In this document: in pieces, positions 25,135-33,558 of the stretch
Position numbering within the stretch: the first letter of the stretch is position 1
Layout: every line of letters starts with the position of its first letter
Assembly (NCBI GenBank): GCA_949297445.1
Contig: CASFSS010000018.1
Span: forward strand, 62,001-126,000
Direction of reading: 5' to 3'
Source of the DNA: an uncultured bacterium
Lineage (GTDB): Bacteria > Bacillota_I > Bacilli_A > RFN20 > CAG-826
Length of the DNA: 64,000 bases
Notes under the pieces: generated by a model
The model's database searches: none
The model's input: the letters and a program-made list of their open reading frames with translations, nothing else
Told to the model about the DNA's origin: nothing
Translations under genes and position numbers: made by a program

Positions 25135-27576
25135 TTAATCAAACGCTGGAGCGATTGTATCGTTATTAACTTCTTCAAGCGCAGCGGCTTTGCGTTCTGC
25201 TTGCAAATCACGTGCTGCTTGACGTTCAGCGGCAGTAGGAGCAGTCACAAGCACCCACATGCCTTTCATGATATTGTCGGCCAAACCGTAACTAGCTTGT
25301 GGATTTTCATATCCAGCTGCTCTAGAAACAGAAGCCACCCAACCTTGACTTGTCATTTGTGATGGTTTCATGATCCACAATTCATTTAGCAAATAATATT
25401 CTGCTTCCGCAAAAGCTTCATAACGAGCTGAGTTGGATTCAACAATTGCGTCGGCTGAATTAACCATTGCATTGAATTCGTCAAACATATATGTGTCATC
25501 TTTGACTAATGTACCAGCTTCATCCAAATGGTAATTGTCCAAATCGGTATTATTTCCGCACATGGCGCTCATTTCACCGTTGGTTACATAAGTATGAAGA
25601 TATGTTAATGGGTCAGCATAGTCGCCAATCCAACCCCAACCAGTATAAATGGTATATTCGCCGGATTCGGTCGCCGAAGAAAAGGCGGCTGAACTTGTGG
25701 GGCTATTCATCTTCATATAGAAATATGGATATGTAACATTACCACTAGAATCTTTCGCTTCGCATAATGGCAACCCTGATGTCGAAGACGAATTAATTGT
25801 ACAACCATTAATACGTTCGTTGAAACTACGGACAACACCTTGATCGTAAGTTAATGTTTCGGTGCTTAATGCCGAAGAGGATAAGTAACTTATTGTAACA
25901 GGCAAGGATACTAAACCTTGATTGGCAGCTTGTTGAATGGCGCTTCTAGCATCATTCATCATTGCCGACAAAGCATCACTGCCGTCGGTGTAGTTAATAC
26001 CAACATACTCGTTATTATCGGTCATATAAACGTCACTAACTTGTTGTGGGCCAACCGCCTTAACAGCTTCGTCGTAGGTAATACCTTTTCGTTCCGCATA
26101 TTCTTCATAATAATATTCAACATAATCTTTGTTGTTTTCATCTTGAATAAATCCACGCGGAGTATAGGTGTTAATTTGATATTGGTCATTATCTTCGGTT
26201 TGATTGCGTGTATTGAATAACGACATATCAATACCATTTAATACCGCTTTACGAACTTCTTTAATTTTCAAAGCAGCATTCGTGTTTTCAATTTGTGCCA
26301 CTTTAGCGGATTCGGTATTGATACCATCGTCAGCCCAGAAAGTATCATTTTGACCAGATACATCCGTACTACGGTTTGGATTTAAAACAAAATGATAAGT
26401 ATAAGAAATATCGTCTAATTCACGGCTATTGACACTACCATCATATGGTTGTTGAATTGTACCAGTTCCATCTGGACCAGTAATATATTGCTGCCAACCA
26501 ACTGTATCTTGTTGATTGAGAGTAAAGCCATCGATTTCACCGCTTTCATAAGCGTTACGCATATCAGCGTAAGTCATACTTGTATCGGCAACAGTGTAAT
26601 TGATTGTATCAATATGCACGCTATCGGCATCGTGATAATAAGGATTCTTCTTATAGGTCATCGATGTGGTTGACATATCATTTAAAAAATAAGGGCCAAT
26701 ATAAAGAATGCTGGCCTTATCTTTCCCATAATTTGAACGAAGACCACTATAGAAAGAACGGTTGATTGGCATATAAGGGGTATATGTCAAAACAGTTGGG
26801 AAATAAGAAGCGGAACGATTGAGAGTATAAACGAGCCACTCCTCACCATCAACAACCTCAACTTGAACACCAACACGCTCAAATTTAGAAATAGCTGAGA
26901 TGTCGCTACCAGTAATTGGATCAGCTGCACTACCGCTATATTCTTCGATGAGTACCATTAACTGTTCTGCTTGGGCATCATAGTCGCCTTTTAGCGTGCC
27001 ATAATCAAATCCGTTAACAACTTGTTGGTTAGAAATATATACCGACATCATGGTATATAAATAATATTCCCACGCATTGTCGATAAACAAAGTGTACATA
27101 TAATAAATCTCAGAATTGTTACTATATGTCAAAATTGCTTGTGCTGCTTGTAAAAAATCATCAGCGCATACTTTTTGTTCAACATATTCGCCGGTAGAAT
27201 TACGAGCCTTATAAATCTCACCATCATAGGTGCGCCAATAAACATCATCGCGGATACGAAATCTAAATTCTGTATTATCTTGATTGCGATATGCCTCAGC
27301 GGCTAAAGATTTACGCAAAATTCCATACTCGTCATTCATTAACAAAGTGTCAGAGAAGTTTGCAATATGCATAACATCAACGGCGTTTTGTGAAGTGATT
27401 GAACCTAATGTACTAGGAGCTTGTGTTATATATGCATTGTAATCTAATTTCGCAGCATAGCCTGTAAAATATGGACCAGTTACTGTCACTTGATTACTAC
27501 CGCCATCACATGCGCTAAGAGTAATCGAAAGCAAAGCAGCTAATCCGGCTATCATTACTTTTTTTGATTGATTCAT
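25135..27576 (-). CDS. oppA: Oligopeptide-binding lipoprotein OppA (large)
   Basis: The extracellular substrate-binding protein of the Opp system. A lipoprotein signal with lipobox LSAC (Cys23) is followed by an SBP family 5 domain. The family signature is seen in FRFRIRDDVYWR near residue 100 and in YKKNPYYHDADSVHIDTINY near residue 320. With 813 residues it is far longer than typical OppA (about 540); the extra length is spread over insertions such as residues 160-240 and 440-560. The C-terminal tail is Ala/Glu rich. It has a consensus GGAGGATAACAA SD and its own promoter. The substrate is presumably peptides, but the enlarged domain could favour longer ones. Confidence 0.92.
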   Translation of the reverse strand: MNQSKKVMIAGLAALLSITLSACDGGSNQVTVTGPYFTGYAAKLDYNAYITQAPSTLGSITSQNAVDVMHIANFSDTLLMNDEYGILRKSLAAEAYRNQDNTEFRFRIRDDVYWRTYDGEIYKARNSTGEYVEQKVCADDFLQAAQAILTYSNNSEIYYMYTLFIDNAWEYYLYTMMSVYISNQQVVNGFDYGTLKGDYDAQAEQLMVLIEEYSGSAADPITGSDISAISKFERVGVQVEVVDGEEWLVYTLNRSASYFPTVLTYTPYMPINRSFYSGLRSNYGKDKASILYIGPYFLNDMSTTSMTYKKNPYYHDADSVHIDTINYTVADTSMTYADMRNAYESGEIDGFTLNQQDTVGWQQYITGPDGTGTIQQPYDGSVNSRELDDISYTYHFVLNPNRSTDVSGQNDTFWADDGINTESAKVAQIENTNAALKIKEVRKAVLNGIDMSLFNTRNQTEDNDQYQINTYTPRGFIQDENNKDYVEYYYEEYAERKGITYDEAVKAVGPQQVSDVYMTDNNEYVGINYTDGSDALSAMMNDARSAIQQAANQGLVSLPVTISYLSSSALSTETLTYDQGVVRSFNERINGCTINSSSTSGLPLCEAKDSSGNVTYPYFYMKMNSPTSSAAFSSATESGEYTIYTGWGWIGDYADPLTYLHTYVTNGEMSAMCGNNTDLDNYHLDEAGTLVKDDTYMFDEFNAMVNSADAIVESNSARYEAFAEAEYYLLNELWIMKPSQMTSQGWVASVSRAAGYENPQASYGLADNIMKGMWVLVTAPTAAERQAARDLQAERKAAALEEVNNDTIAPAFD

Positions 27577-27593
27577 TTGTTATCCTCCTTTCT

Positions 27594-27611
27594 CAATCTT
27601 AAAAAAGATTG
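27594..27611 (-). promoter_or_regulatory. Stem-loop in the oppA leader just before the SD
   Basis: CAATCTT-TTTT-AAGATTG forms seven pairs with a 4-nt loop. It sits near the 5' end of the predicted oppA message, a few nt before GGAGG, where it could stabilise the transcript. Confidence 0.5.
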
Positions 27612-27616
27612 TGGCT

Positions 27617-27645
27617 AGTATATCACTTTTGCTAATTTACGACAA
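27617..27645 (-). promoter_or_regulatory. Promoter of the opp operon
   Basis: TTGTCG - 17 nt - TATACT, with TGA before the -10 (extended -10). Predicted start about 35 nt before the oppA ATG. This is one of the best promoters in the window. The rest of the 27577-27717 spacer shows nothing else. Confidence 0.75.
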
Positions 27646-27717
27646 TAATTTTCTATTTTGGTTGTCAAATGTCGTTCAAAACAGAAACTATCGGTTGCAT
27701 TTGTTGCTTTTTAATAA

Positions 27718-28071
27718 TCAAAATTTAAAGAAAGAAAAAACTATGCCGGCACATAGCGATAGCGCCGCAGCAACCAAAAAGGGAGCAAAAATGCGCCAGG
27801 TTTTAAATAAAAAATCTTGGTCTAATGGCTTGTCCCAATTTTTTGTTCGGTGGCGTTCTTTGGCCCGCATGAGATCTTGCCAGACAAAGCCAATCAAAAC
27901 ATATACAACGCAAGAAAACAAAAAGACATAAGATGGATAGTCGCTTGGCCACGTAATATCGCTTACGCCCATTACTACGCAAACTCGCGGAATAATAGCG
28001 ATTAAAGCAACGATAATAAAACCGACTACACCAGCAACATATGTATACCAAAGTTTAAATGCTCGTTTCAT
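27718..28071 (-). CDS. Small three-pass membrane protein (117 aa)
   Basis: The protein has three hydrophobic helices, at about residues 9-32, 46-65 and 94-115, with a basic/aromatic loop (RAKERHRTKNWDKPLDQDF) between the last two that should be cytoplasmic. I recognise no family. TATAAT (28081-28086) ends 9 nt before the ATG and there is no SD, as in several other genes here. It lies 141 nt before oppA on the same strand and is divergent from the TupA-like gene. Confidence 0.7.
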   Translation of the reverse strand: MKRAFKLWYTYVAGVVGFIIVALIAIIPRVCVVMGVSDITWPSDYPSYVFLFSCVVYVLIGFVWQDLMRAKERHRTKNWDKPLDQDFLFKTWRIFAPFLVAAALSLCAGIVFSFFKF

Positions 28072-28080
28072 AGCGTCGAT

Positions 28081-28086
28081 ATTATA
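28081..28086 (-). promoter_or_regulatory. -10 box of the 117-aa membrane protein gene
   Basis: TATAAT with exactly 9 nt to the ATG at 28071. No strong -35. Predicts a leaderless or nearly leaderless message. Confidence 0.55.
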
Positions 28087-28122
28087 AGATAAAAAAATTT
28101 CTTAATAAACTATTTAGGCTGT

Positions 28123-28151
28123 TTGAAGCAAAAATTTGAATGGCATATACT
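28123..28151 (+). promoter_or_regulatory. Promoter of the TupA-like gene
   Basis: TTGAAG (28123-28128) - 17 nt - TATACT (28146-28151). The -10 ends 7 nt before ATG 28159. The TTG that would give the longest reading frame is itself the -35 box, which argues for ATG 28159 as the start. Confidence 0.65.
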
Positions 28152-28158
28152 AAAAGAG

Positions 28159-29076
28159 ATGCCTATTAAAAATTTAAAAGAAAACAAAATTAAACGTTTC
28201 TTTGCGGTTTTAAGCCGTGATTTTATCAAAGCGATTTCTAAAACGCAGTATGTCAAGTGGCAATATAAATATATAACTCACCATAAATTAAATTTAAAAA
28301 ACCCTGTCCGCTATACCGAAAAATTACAATATTTACGCTTGTTTGTATATCCTTATGACAAAGAAGTAATTAGATGTGCGTCAAGAGCGACTGTAAGAGA
28401 CTATGTAAAAGAAAAAGGATTCGCCGATACTTTAATTCCAATTTATGGTCTATATGATGATTTTGACGAAATCGATTTTACTAAGTTAAGACCGCCATAC
28501 GTTCTAAAGTGCACGCACGCTTGCGCTTTTAACTACATCGTAAGAGATAGTGACGATTTAAACGATTTACCCCAACTGAGGAAAAAATTCAAAAAATGGC
28601 TACGGACAAATTACGGAAAGAAGACTGTTGAATTACATTATTCGCCTATCAAACCACAAATTATCATCGAAAAATACATTGGCGATATTGAAGAGTTACC
28701 TATTGAATACAAAATTCATGTTTTTAATGGCGTCGCTAAAAGTTTATATGTCGTCACTGGCCGCGGAAAAGATATCCGTTACAATAATCTTTATATCGAT
28801 TGGAAAGAATTTGATGGTTCGCAGTTTAATGGCTGGAAAAAGCGCGAAGAAGGCGTCAAGCAGCCAAATAACTTCCAACAAATGGTGCAAATGGCCGAAG
28901 AACTCGCTAAACCATTTCCCTTTGTACGCGTCGACTTATATAATATCGCCGGAAAAATTTATTTTAGCGAAATGACCTTTACACCAGCAAAAGGAACTCT
29001 CATCTTGGATGATGATAAAGTTGATTTTGAGATGGGGGAATGGCTCAATATCGAAAAATATATTAATTCCAAATAG
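28159..29076 (+). CDS. TupA-like ATP-grasp protein
   Basis: The 305-residue protein resembles the TupA-like ATP-grasp family, named after the Bacillus teichuronopeptide gene and common in polysaccharide clusters. Landmarks are NPVRYTEKLQYLRLFVYPYDK, the VRDYVKEKGFADTLIPIYGLYDDFDEIDF region, PPYVLKCTHACAFNYIV with an ATP-grasp-like Lys, QIIIEKYIGDIEELPIEYKIHVFNG and a final YFSEMTFTPAKGTLI. It may attach an amino acid or other group to surface polysaccharide. The start was set by the promoter (7 nt before ATG). Its 3' end overlaps the convergent lipoprotein gene by 14 nt. Confidence 0.8.
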   Translation: MPIKNLKENKIKRFFAVLSRDFIKAISKTQYVKWQYKYITHHKLNLKNPVRYTEKLQYLRLFVYPYDKEVIRCASRATVRDYVKEKGFADTLIPIYGLYDDFDEIDFTKLRPPYVLKCTHACAFNYIVRDSDDLNDLPQLRKKFKKWLRTNYGKKTVELHYSPIKPQIIIEKYIGDIEELPIEYKIHVFNGVAKSLYVVTGRGKDIRYNNLYIDWKEFDGSQFNGWKKREEGVKQPNNFQQMVQMAEELAKPFPFVRVDLYNIAGKIYFSEMTFTPAKGTLILDDDKVDFEMGEWLNIEKYINSK

Positions 29077-29881
29077 AATCAGGCAACATTACTTCATAAA
29101 GCATCAAAGCAAAATGACTAACTCCTTCTTTTGTCATATCGTCACTTAAATCGTCATAAATAGACTCTTTTAAAGAAAAAGTTAAAGACATTGCTTTCAC
29201 GCGGCTCATGATAGTTTGATAGGACGCTCCCATCACTTCGTCAAAATAAAAATTGACAAAATAGGTTCCGCCGCCAGCGTTCGTAATTAATTGAAATTCG
29301 CCGGTGTTAAAAAGATAAGCGTCATAGATATTGTCGTTATAATCATACGAATAAAATGTGATACACATTTCAATAGTTGGGAAAGTGGAAAATGTTCGCT
29401 CACAATCTGTTCCTCCACGAGCAGCAAAAGCAAACAAGTGATAACTATTCAACTCTTTCGGGAAGATGGTAGTGTAGCCTTGTTTATCGAGTTGAAGACG
29501 CGACAAGGCATAATAACCATCGCAACGAACCCTCCCATCATACAATTTAGATAAATATCCATAAGAGAAACTCGAATCGACCTTGCTCAAAGCTTTTGCG
29601 TATCCATATTGATCAGCGGCAAGTCCATCAAATTTATAATTTTGACGATCGATTGGTCGCAAACCATCTAAATTGTCACCAACATGAAGATATTCGCCAA
29701 CATTATATTCATTTTTAACACGAACATTATTTTTAATAGCAGGTACGTCATGCACATAATAGTTTTTCATAAAATCTGATGAATTATATTGATTGACATA
29801 ATAAAGCTCATCGACAGATCCAAAACAAGACGATAAAAAGAGAGGGAGAAAAGCCAACACAAAAAACATTTTTTTATTCAT
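29063..29881 (-). CDS. Lipoprotein of unknown function
   Basis: A lipoprotein signal peptide (MNKKMFFVLAFLPLFLSSC, Cys19) leads into a 250-residue extracytoplasmic domain rich in Tyr, Asp and Phe, with no family I recognise. It overlaps the upstream O-antigen-ligase-like gene by 8 nt, so the two are coupled and may act together at the membrane. The 3' end overlaps the TupA-like gene by 14 nt on the other strand. Confidence 0.75.
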   Translation of the reverse strand: MNKKMFFVLAFLPLFLSSCFGSVDELYYVNQYNSSDFMKNYYVHDVPAIKNNVRVKNEYNVGEYLHVGDNLDGLRPIDRQNYKFDGLAADQYGYAKALSKVDSSFSYGYLSKLYDGRVRCDGYYALSRLQLDKQGYTTIFPKELNSYHLFAFAARGGTDCERTFSTFPTIEMCITFYSYDYNDNIYDAYLFNTGEFQLITNAGGGTYFVNFYFDEVMGASYQTIMSRVKAMSLTFSLKESIYDDLSDDMTKEGVSHFALMLYEVMLPDSIWN

Positions 29882-31346
29882 TGTTATTCACCTCGGTATC
29901 ATGCTCGTTTTTATCATCGTCATTTTCAACAAAATCATATTCATCCGACGTAGTTTCTTTAGATTCATGCTTCTCGACAATAATATATCTTGCCATAAAT
30001 TCATCATCTAAATAACCAGGTAATAGATCCTGTTTAACAAAAATAGGAACAAAAATGTAACCGAGAATAAAGACGACTAGAAGCGTTGGCAATTCTCGAT
30101 AGAAAGATACATAAGTTGTCGTTTCATGCGCATAAGGAAAGGAGTCAAACGAAAAAGAAGAAAAGAGGAAAAACACCAGCAAAACACCAGCAAAAAGCAT
30201 TTTTACATCGCGGCTGTCCTTCGATTTGTCTAAATATTTAAGCACTAAAAGAAAAGCAAAAACTAGTAGTATCAACAAAGCAACAAAAGCAAAAAGCCCA
30301 CCTTCTTTTAAAATTTCAAATTCAAAAGAATGTGTTTCCACCAAAAGGGGATTTAGATTTGTACTTTGAATGCCAAAAAGATTATCCGTTTTTAATGCAT
30401 AACTCAGAAGTTCATTGATTGGAGCAATAACACGGTTAGTATTAAATATTCGATTTAAAAAGGCGTTCGAAACAATAAAATTCGATATAACTCCTTTGGC
30501 GTTTAAAATCACAATTAAAAAAGCAATGGCGCCAAGCGAACAAAGAACAATGAAAGTCCAAAAGAGTATTTTTTTAAGAAGTGGCCATTTTACAAAGCGA
30601 TATAAAATGGCAAAAAGCAGTAATGACAAAATATAAATTAACGCTTCAACATTTGGGGCCGTCACCAGCGACAACAATCCAACTGTTCCTAAAATAGCGA
30701 GTACAATGAATTTGTTTCTTTCCTTTTTTGGGGAAACAAATAGTAATGCCATAAGGCACGGAACGAGTAACAAACCAAATGTGCCCGTATAGTTTAGCGA
30801 CATTTCGGTAATGCTCAATCCCATTAACCACTGCATCTCATCGGTGATGTAATAGGGAAAACCATTATAAAAATAAATGGGGGTGTCTTTATAAATGAGA
30901 CTATAAAACATTCCATAATTAATCCAAGTAGCAACTGTCGATATAATTACTAAAATGGCCAAGCCTGCACCAATCGAAATTAATAAATAATCTATTTTGA
31001 TTTCTTTGCTACGGCGCGATAAAAATCCTAACAAGAAAAAAGATAAAACGGCCAAAAACAAGCCAATATTTGAAAAAAGAAAGCTGGTTGATGAATAGAG
31101 TTGACCAAAACTTACTAATGCAGCAACGATGACAAGAGGAATTGAAAAATAAACTAACTGTTTTATTTCTTCTTTTTTGCAGTAAATGAAAAATGGAATC
31201 ATTGTGAGAAGAACAATGAAACCAAGATAATAAAAAATAACATTTATGCCGCCTAACGCTAAGGCAGTTAGCGCTAAACATTCAAAAACAAAAAAAGCGG
31301 TAACTTTATTTGTCTTATAAATAAAATGATTCAACGTGTCACGCAT
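29874..31346 (-). CDS. O-antigen ligase/polymerase-like membrane protein
   Basis: A 490-residue polytopic protein with about 12 helices and one larger outside loop around residues 160-195 and another near 320-345. The layout, with the long periplasmic-type loops and the charged C-terminal tail (about residues 440-490, rich in Asp/Glu), is that of the Wzy/WaaL O-antigen ligase superfamily, which polymerise or transfer lipid-linked glycans outside the cell. Sequence similarity is weak, so the class is inferred from topology. TATAAT (31356-31361) ends 9 nt before ATG and no SD is present. Confidence 0.65.
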   Translation of the reverse strand: MRDTLNHFIYKTNKVTAFFVFECLALTALALGGINVIFYYLGFIVLLTMIPFFIYCKKEEIKQLVYFSIPLVIVAALVSFGQLYSSTSFLFSNIGLFLAVLSFFLLGFLSRRSKEIKIDYLLISIGAGLAILVIISTVATWINYGMFYSLIYKDTPIYFYNGFPYYITDEMQWLMGLSITEMSLNYTGTFGLLLVPCLMALLFVSPKKERNKFIVLAILGTVGLLSLVTAPNVEALIYILSLLLFAILYRFVKWPLLKKILFWTFIVLCSLGAIAFLIVILNAKGVISNFIVSNAFLNRIFNTNRVIAPINELLSYALKTDNLFGIQSTNLNPLLVETHSFEFEILKEGGLFAFVALLILLVFAFLLVLKYLDKSKDSRDVKMLFAGVLLVFFLFSSFSFDSFPYAHETTTYVSFYRELPTLLVVFILGYIFVPIFVKQDLLPGYLDDEFMARYIIVEKHESKETTSDEYDFVENDDDKNEHDTEVNNNE

Positions 31347-31355
31347 GTCTATTCA

Positions 31356-31361
31356 ATTATA
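31356..31361 (-). promoter_or_regulatory. -10 box of the O-antigen-ligase-like gene
   Basis: TATAAT with exactly 9 nt to ATG 31346. No -35 or SD seen. Confidence 0.55.
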
Positions 31362-31412
31362 AAACTATTATGATAAGAAAAAAAGTTTCACTAAAAACAA
31401 GCAATTTAATTA

Positions 31413-31421
31413 TGCTAAAAT
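31413..31421 (+). promoter_or_regulatory. Extended -10 promoter of the P-loop kinase gene
   Basis: TGCTAAAAT is an extended -10; it ends 7 nt before the GTG start at 31429, so the transcript should begin at or one base before the GTG. Confidence 0.6.
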
Positions 31422-31428
31422 ATACCTC

Positions 31429-31953
31429 GTGAAATATAAGCGTATTCTCATTCTTGGAAGTCCAGGTAGTGGCAAAACAACTCTTTCGCTCACTTTGCGC
31501 GACATCTTGAAATACGATGTTTATCATTTAGATAAGTATTTTCGCGTCCGGGACGAAAAAGAAATTGATTATGATTATGTAAGAGGAAAAATGCGCGAAT
31601 TTGTTTCTGGTGACACTTGGATTATCGAAGGCAATTATATGAAAACATTAGATATCCGATTAAAAAGAGCTGATTTTATAATTTTTATGGATCTGCCGAC
31701 AGAAATATGCTTAAAGCAAGCTAAAGAGCGATTTGAAGCGACGAAAGGTCAACAACGTTTTGATGCGCCACTTAATTTAATCGATTATGAATTAGATTAT
31801 TCATTTATGGATTATATCGCCAATTTTAAAAAAGAATATCGCGATTATCTTTATGAAGAAAGCATCGTTAAAACAAAATTGCCACATGTCGTTTTGAAAA
31901 GTCATCTTGATATCGCCATATTTACTAAAGAGGTAACCGTGTCATGGCATTAA
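31429..31953 (+). CDS. P-loop kinase / topology-modulation-like protein
   Basis: A 174-residue nucleotide-binding protein with Walker A LGSPGSGKTTL (residues 9-19, Lys16), VYHLDKYF that resembles the FlaR/adenylate-kinase-like family, and WIIEGNYMKTLDIRLKRADFIIFMD. It belongs to the small P-loop kinases called topology modulation proteins; the substrate is unknown. The start is GTG directly after an extended -10, without SD. It overlaps nrdG by 10 nt and is presumably co-transcribed with it. Confidence 0.75.
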   Translation: MKYKRILILGSPGSGKTTLSLTLRDILKYDVYHLDKYFRVRDEKEIDYDYVRGKMREFVSGDTWIIEGNYMKTLDIRLKRADFIIFMDLPTEICLKQAKERFEATKGQQRFDAPLNLIDYELDYSFMDYIANFKKEYRDYLYEESIVKTKLPHVVLKSHLDIAIFTKEVTVSWH

Positions 31954-32642
31954 AAATTGTCGGATTAGAAAAAATGTCGCTTGTCGACTATGACGACAAA
32001 CTATGCATTACTCTATTTTTAAATGGATGCAATATGCGCTGTCCTTTTTGTCATAATGGACCGCTGGTGTTCTCCACTACCGACGAAGAACATTCTTTAG
32101 AAGAGATTGAAAATTTATTAAAAGAGCGAATCGGCAAAATTGATGCCGTAACTATCACGGGTGGTGAACCAACTCTCCATAAAGATTTGCTTAATTTAAT
32201 TTTAATGATTAAAAAATATCCGTATTTAATTAAGTTGGACACCAATGGAACAAATCCAGATTTAATTCGTTATTTACACGAACGTAAGTTAGTAGATTAT
32301 TTTGCCATTGATGTTAAAAACTCTTTGTCCAAATATGAAGAAACAATCGGAATAAAAAATTTCCCCTTTCTTTCGCAAGTTCAAGCGTCAATCCAGTATT
32401 TAATTGCTAGTGACGCCGATTATGAATTTCGCACTACGCTAGTAAAAGAATTTCACGAAATAGAAGATATCAAGCAAATTGCAAAAGAAATAAAAGGTGC
32501 AAAAAGATGGCGATTACAAAAATTTATTCCCGCCGAAACTTGCATTCAACAAGGTCTACACGAAGTAGAAAGAGAAGAAGCAGATAAAATGCTTCAAGAA
32601 GCACGAAAGATAATTGATGATGTTGAATTAAGAAGTTATTAA
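31944..32642 (+). CDS. nrdG: Anaerobic ribonucleotide reductase activating protein NrdG
   Basis: A radical SAM enzyme that installs the glycyl radical on NrdD. The 232-residue protein has the CxxxCxxC iron-sulfur motif at Cys29, Cys33 and Cys36 (NGCNMRCPFCHNG), then VTITGGEPTLHKDL and KLDTNGTNPDL, the usual SAM-binding strands. ATG 31944 has an AAAGAGGT SD inside the upstream gene. It ends 1 nt from the convergent trxB, opposite the nrdD-trxB operon it must serve, so nrdG is not in the nrdD operon here. Confidence 0.9.
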   Translation: MALKIVGLEKMSLVDYDDKLCITLFLNGCNMRCPFCHNGPLVFSTTDEEHSLEEIENLLKERIGKIDAVTITGGEPTLHKDLLNLILMIKKYPYLIKLDTNGTNPDLIRYLHERKLVDYFAIDVKNSLSKYEETIGIKNFPFLSQVQASIQYLIASDADYEFRTTLVKEFHEIEDIKQIAKEIKGAKRWRLQKFIPAETCIQQGLHEVEREEADKMLQEARKIIDDVELRSY

Positions 32643-32643
32643 A

Positions 32644-33558
32644 TTAATTTTTAATTGCTAAATAATTAATGATGCTAATGGCCGCGATGGCTCCATCGTT
32701 TTCAGCCAAGACAATTTGCCGATATTTTTTATCGATACAATCGCCAGCAGCATATAGCCCGGTCGTTTTGGTTTGCATATTTTTATCAACGACAATAAAT
32801 CCGTTATTTAAATCGACAAGATTTTGATATCGTTCGTTGTTAGGCACCTGTCCAATCGCAACGAAACACCCATCAACTTTATAAAGAACTTCCTCTTCGG
32901 TTTGTGTGTTAACAAAGCGCAATCCTTCCAACTTTTCGTTACCTAAAAATTCCTTTAAAGACAAGTTAAAAGTCACGTCGATATTTGGAGCATCTTTAAG
33001 ACGGTCAATAAGAATTTTATCGGCAAATAAATGATCAAAAAGAGCGCAAATGTGGACTTTTTTCGATGTTTTTGCAAGAGCAAAGGCATACTGAAGGGCA
33101 CTATTAGCGTCCCCAATTACAACTATTTCCTTGTCCTTATAAAAGGCTCCATCGCACACCGCACAATAAGATAATCCGTGGCCGATAAAATGCTCTTCAT
33201 TATGCACACCGAGCTGACGATGAACTACTCCGCTAGCGATAATAGCTGTTTTGGCTTGGTATGTATTGTAATTAGTTTTTACAGTAAAAATATCCGCATC
33301 TTTCTCAACACTTTGAACTTCTTCTAATTCGAAATCAGTCCCGAGTTCGAGAACTTGATCAAAGAGTTTTGCAATATAATCTTCACCGCTGATTTCGACA
33401 ATCGAAGGAATATTTTCAATTCTGGGAGAGATGGCTACTTGGCCACCGACCGTTTCTTGCTCCAAAAGAAGGGTGGTAAGCCCTCCTCTTCGCAAATTTA
33501 AAGCGGCAGTAAGACCAGCGACTCCTGCGCCAATAACGATAGTATCGTAAACCATCAT
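32644..33558 (-). CDS. Thioredoxin reductase-like protein (copy 2), coupled to nrdD
   Basis: A 304-residue TrxR-fold flavoprotein with FAD site TIVIGAGVAGLTAALNL, GGQVAISPRIENIPS, the redox motif CAVC at Cys132/Cys135 (YCAVCDGAFYKD), NADPH-site EIVVIGDANSALQYAFAL (GDANS instead of the usual GGGNS) and C-terminal AAGDCIDKKYRQIVLAENDGA. The ATG overlaps the nrdD stop (ATGATGG), so it is translationally coupled to the ribonucleotide reductase with its fused glutaredoxin-like domain. It is therefore the likely reductase for that domain. The HRRxxxR NADPH-phosphate motif is absent here (CALFDHLFADKI in its place), so NADH or another donor is possible. Confidence 0.88.
   Translation of the reverse strand: MMVYDTIVIGAGVAGLTAALNLRRGGLTTLLLEQETVGGQVAISPRIENIPSIVEISGEDYIAKLFDQVLELGTDFELEEVQSVEKDADIFTVKTNYNTYQAKTAIIASGVVHRQLGVHNEEHFIGHGLSYCAVCDGAFYKDKEIVVIGDANSALQYAFALAKTSKKVHICALFDHLFADKILIDRLKDAPNIDVTFNLSLKEFLGNEKLEGLRFVNTQTEEEVLYKVDGCFVAIGQVPNNERYQNLVDLNNGFIVVDKNMQTKTTGLYAAGDCIDKKYRQIVLAENDGAIAAISIINYLAIKN

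Noticed and set aside
27611-27931. Plus-strand frame of 106 codons near the oppA promoter
   Set aside because: It runs antisense to the oppA promoter and the 117-aa membrane protein gene; no SD, and the minus-strand protein has clear helices.
28123-28158. TTG start for the TupA-like gene
   Set aside because: TTG is the -35 hexamer of a good promoter with 17-nt spacing; ATG 28159 is the first start on that transcript.
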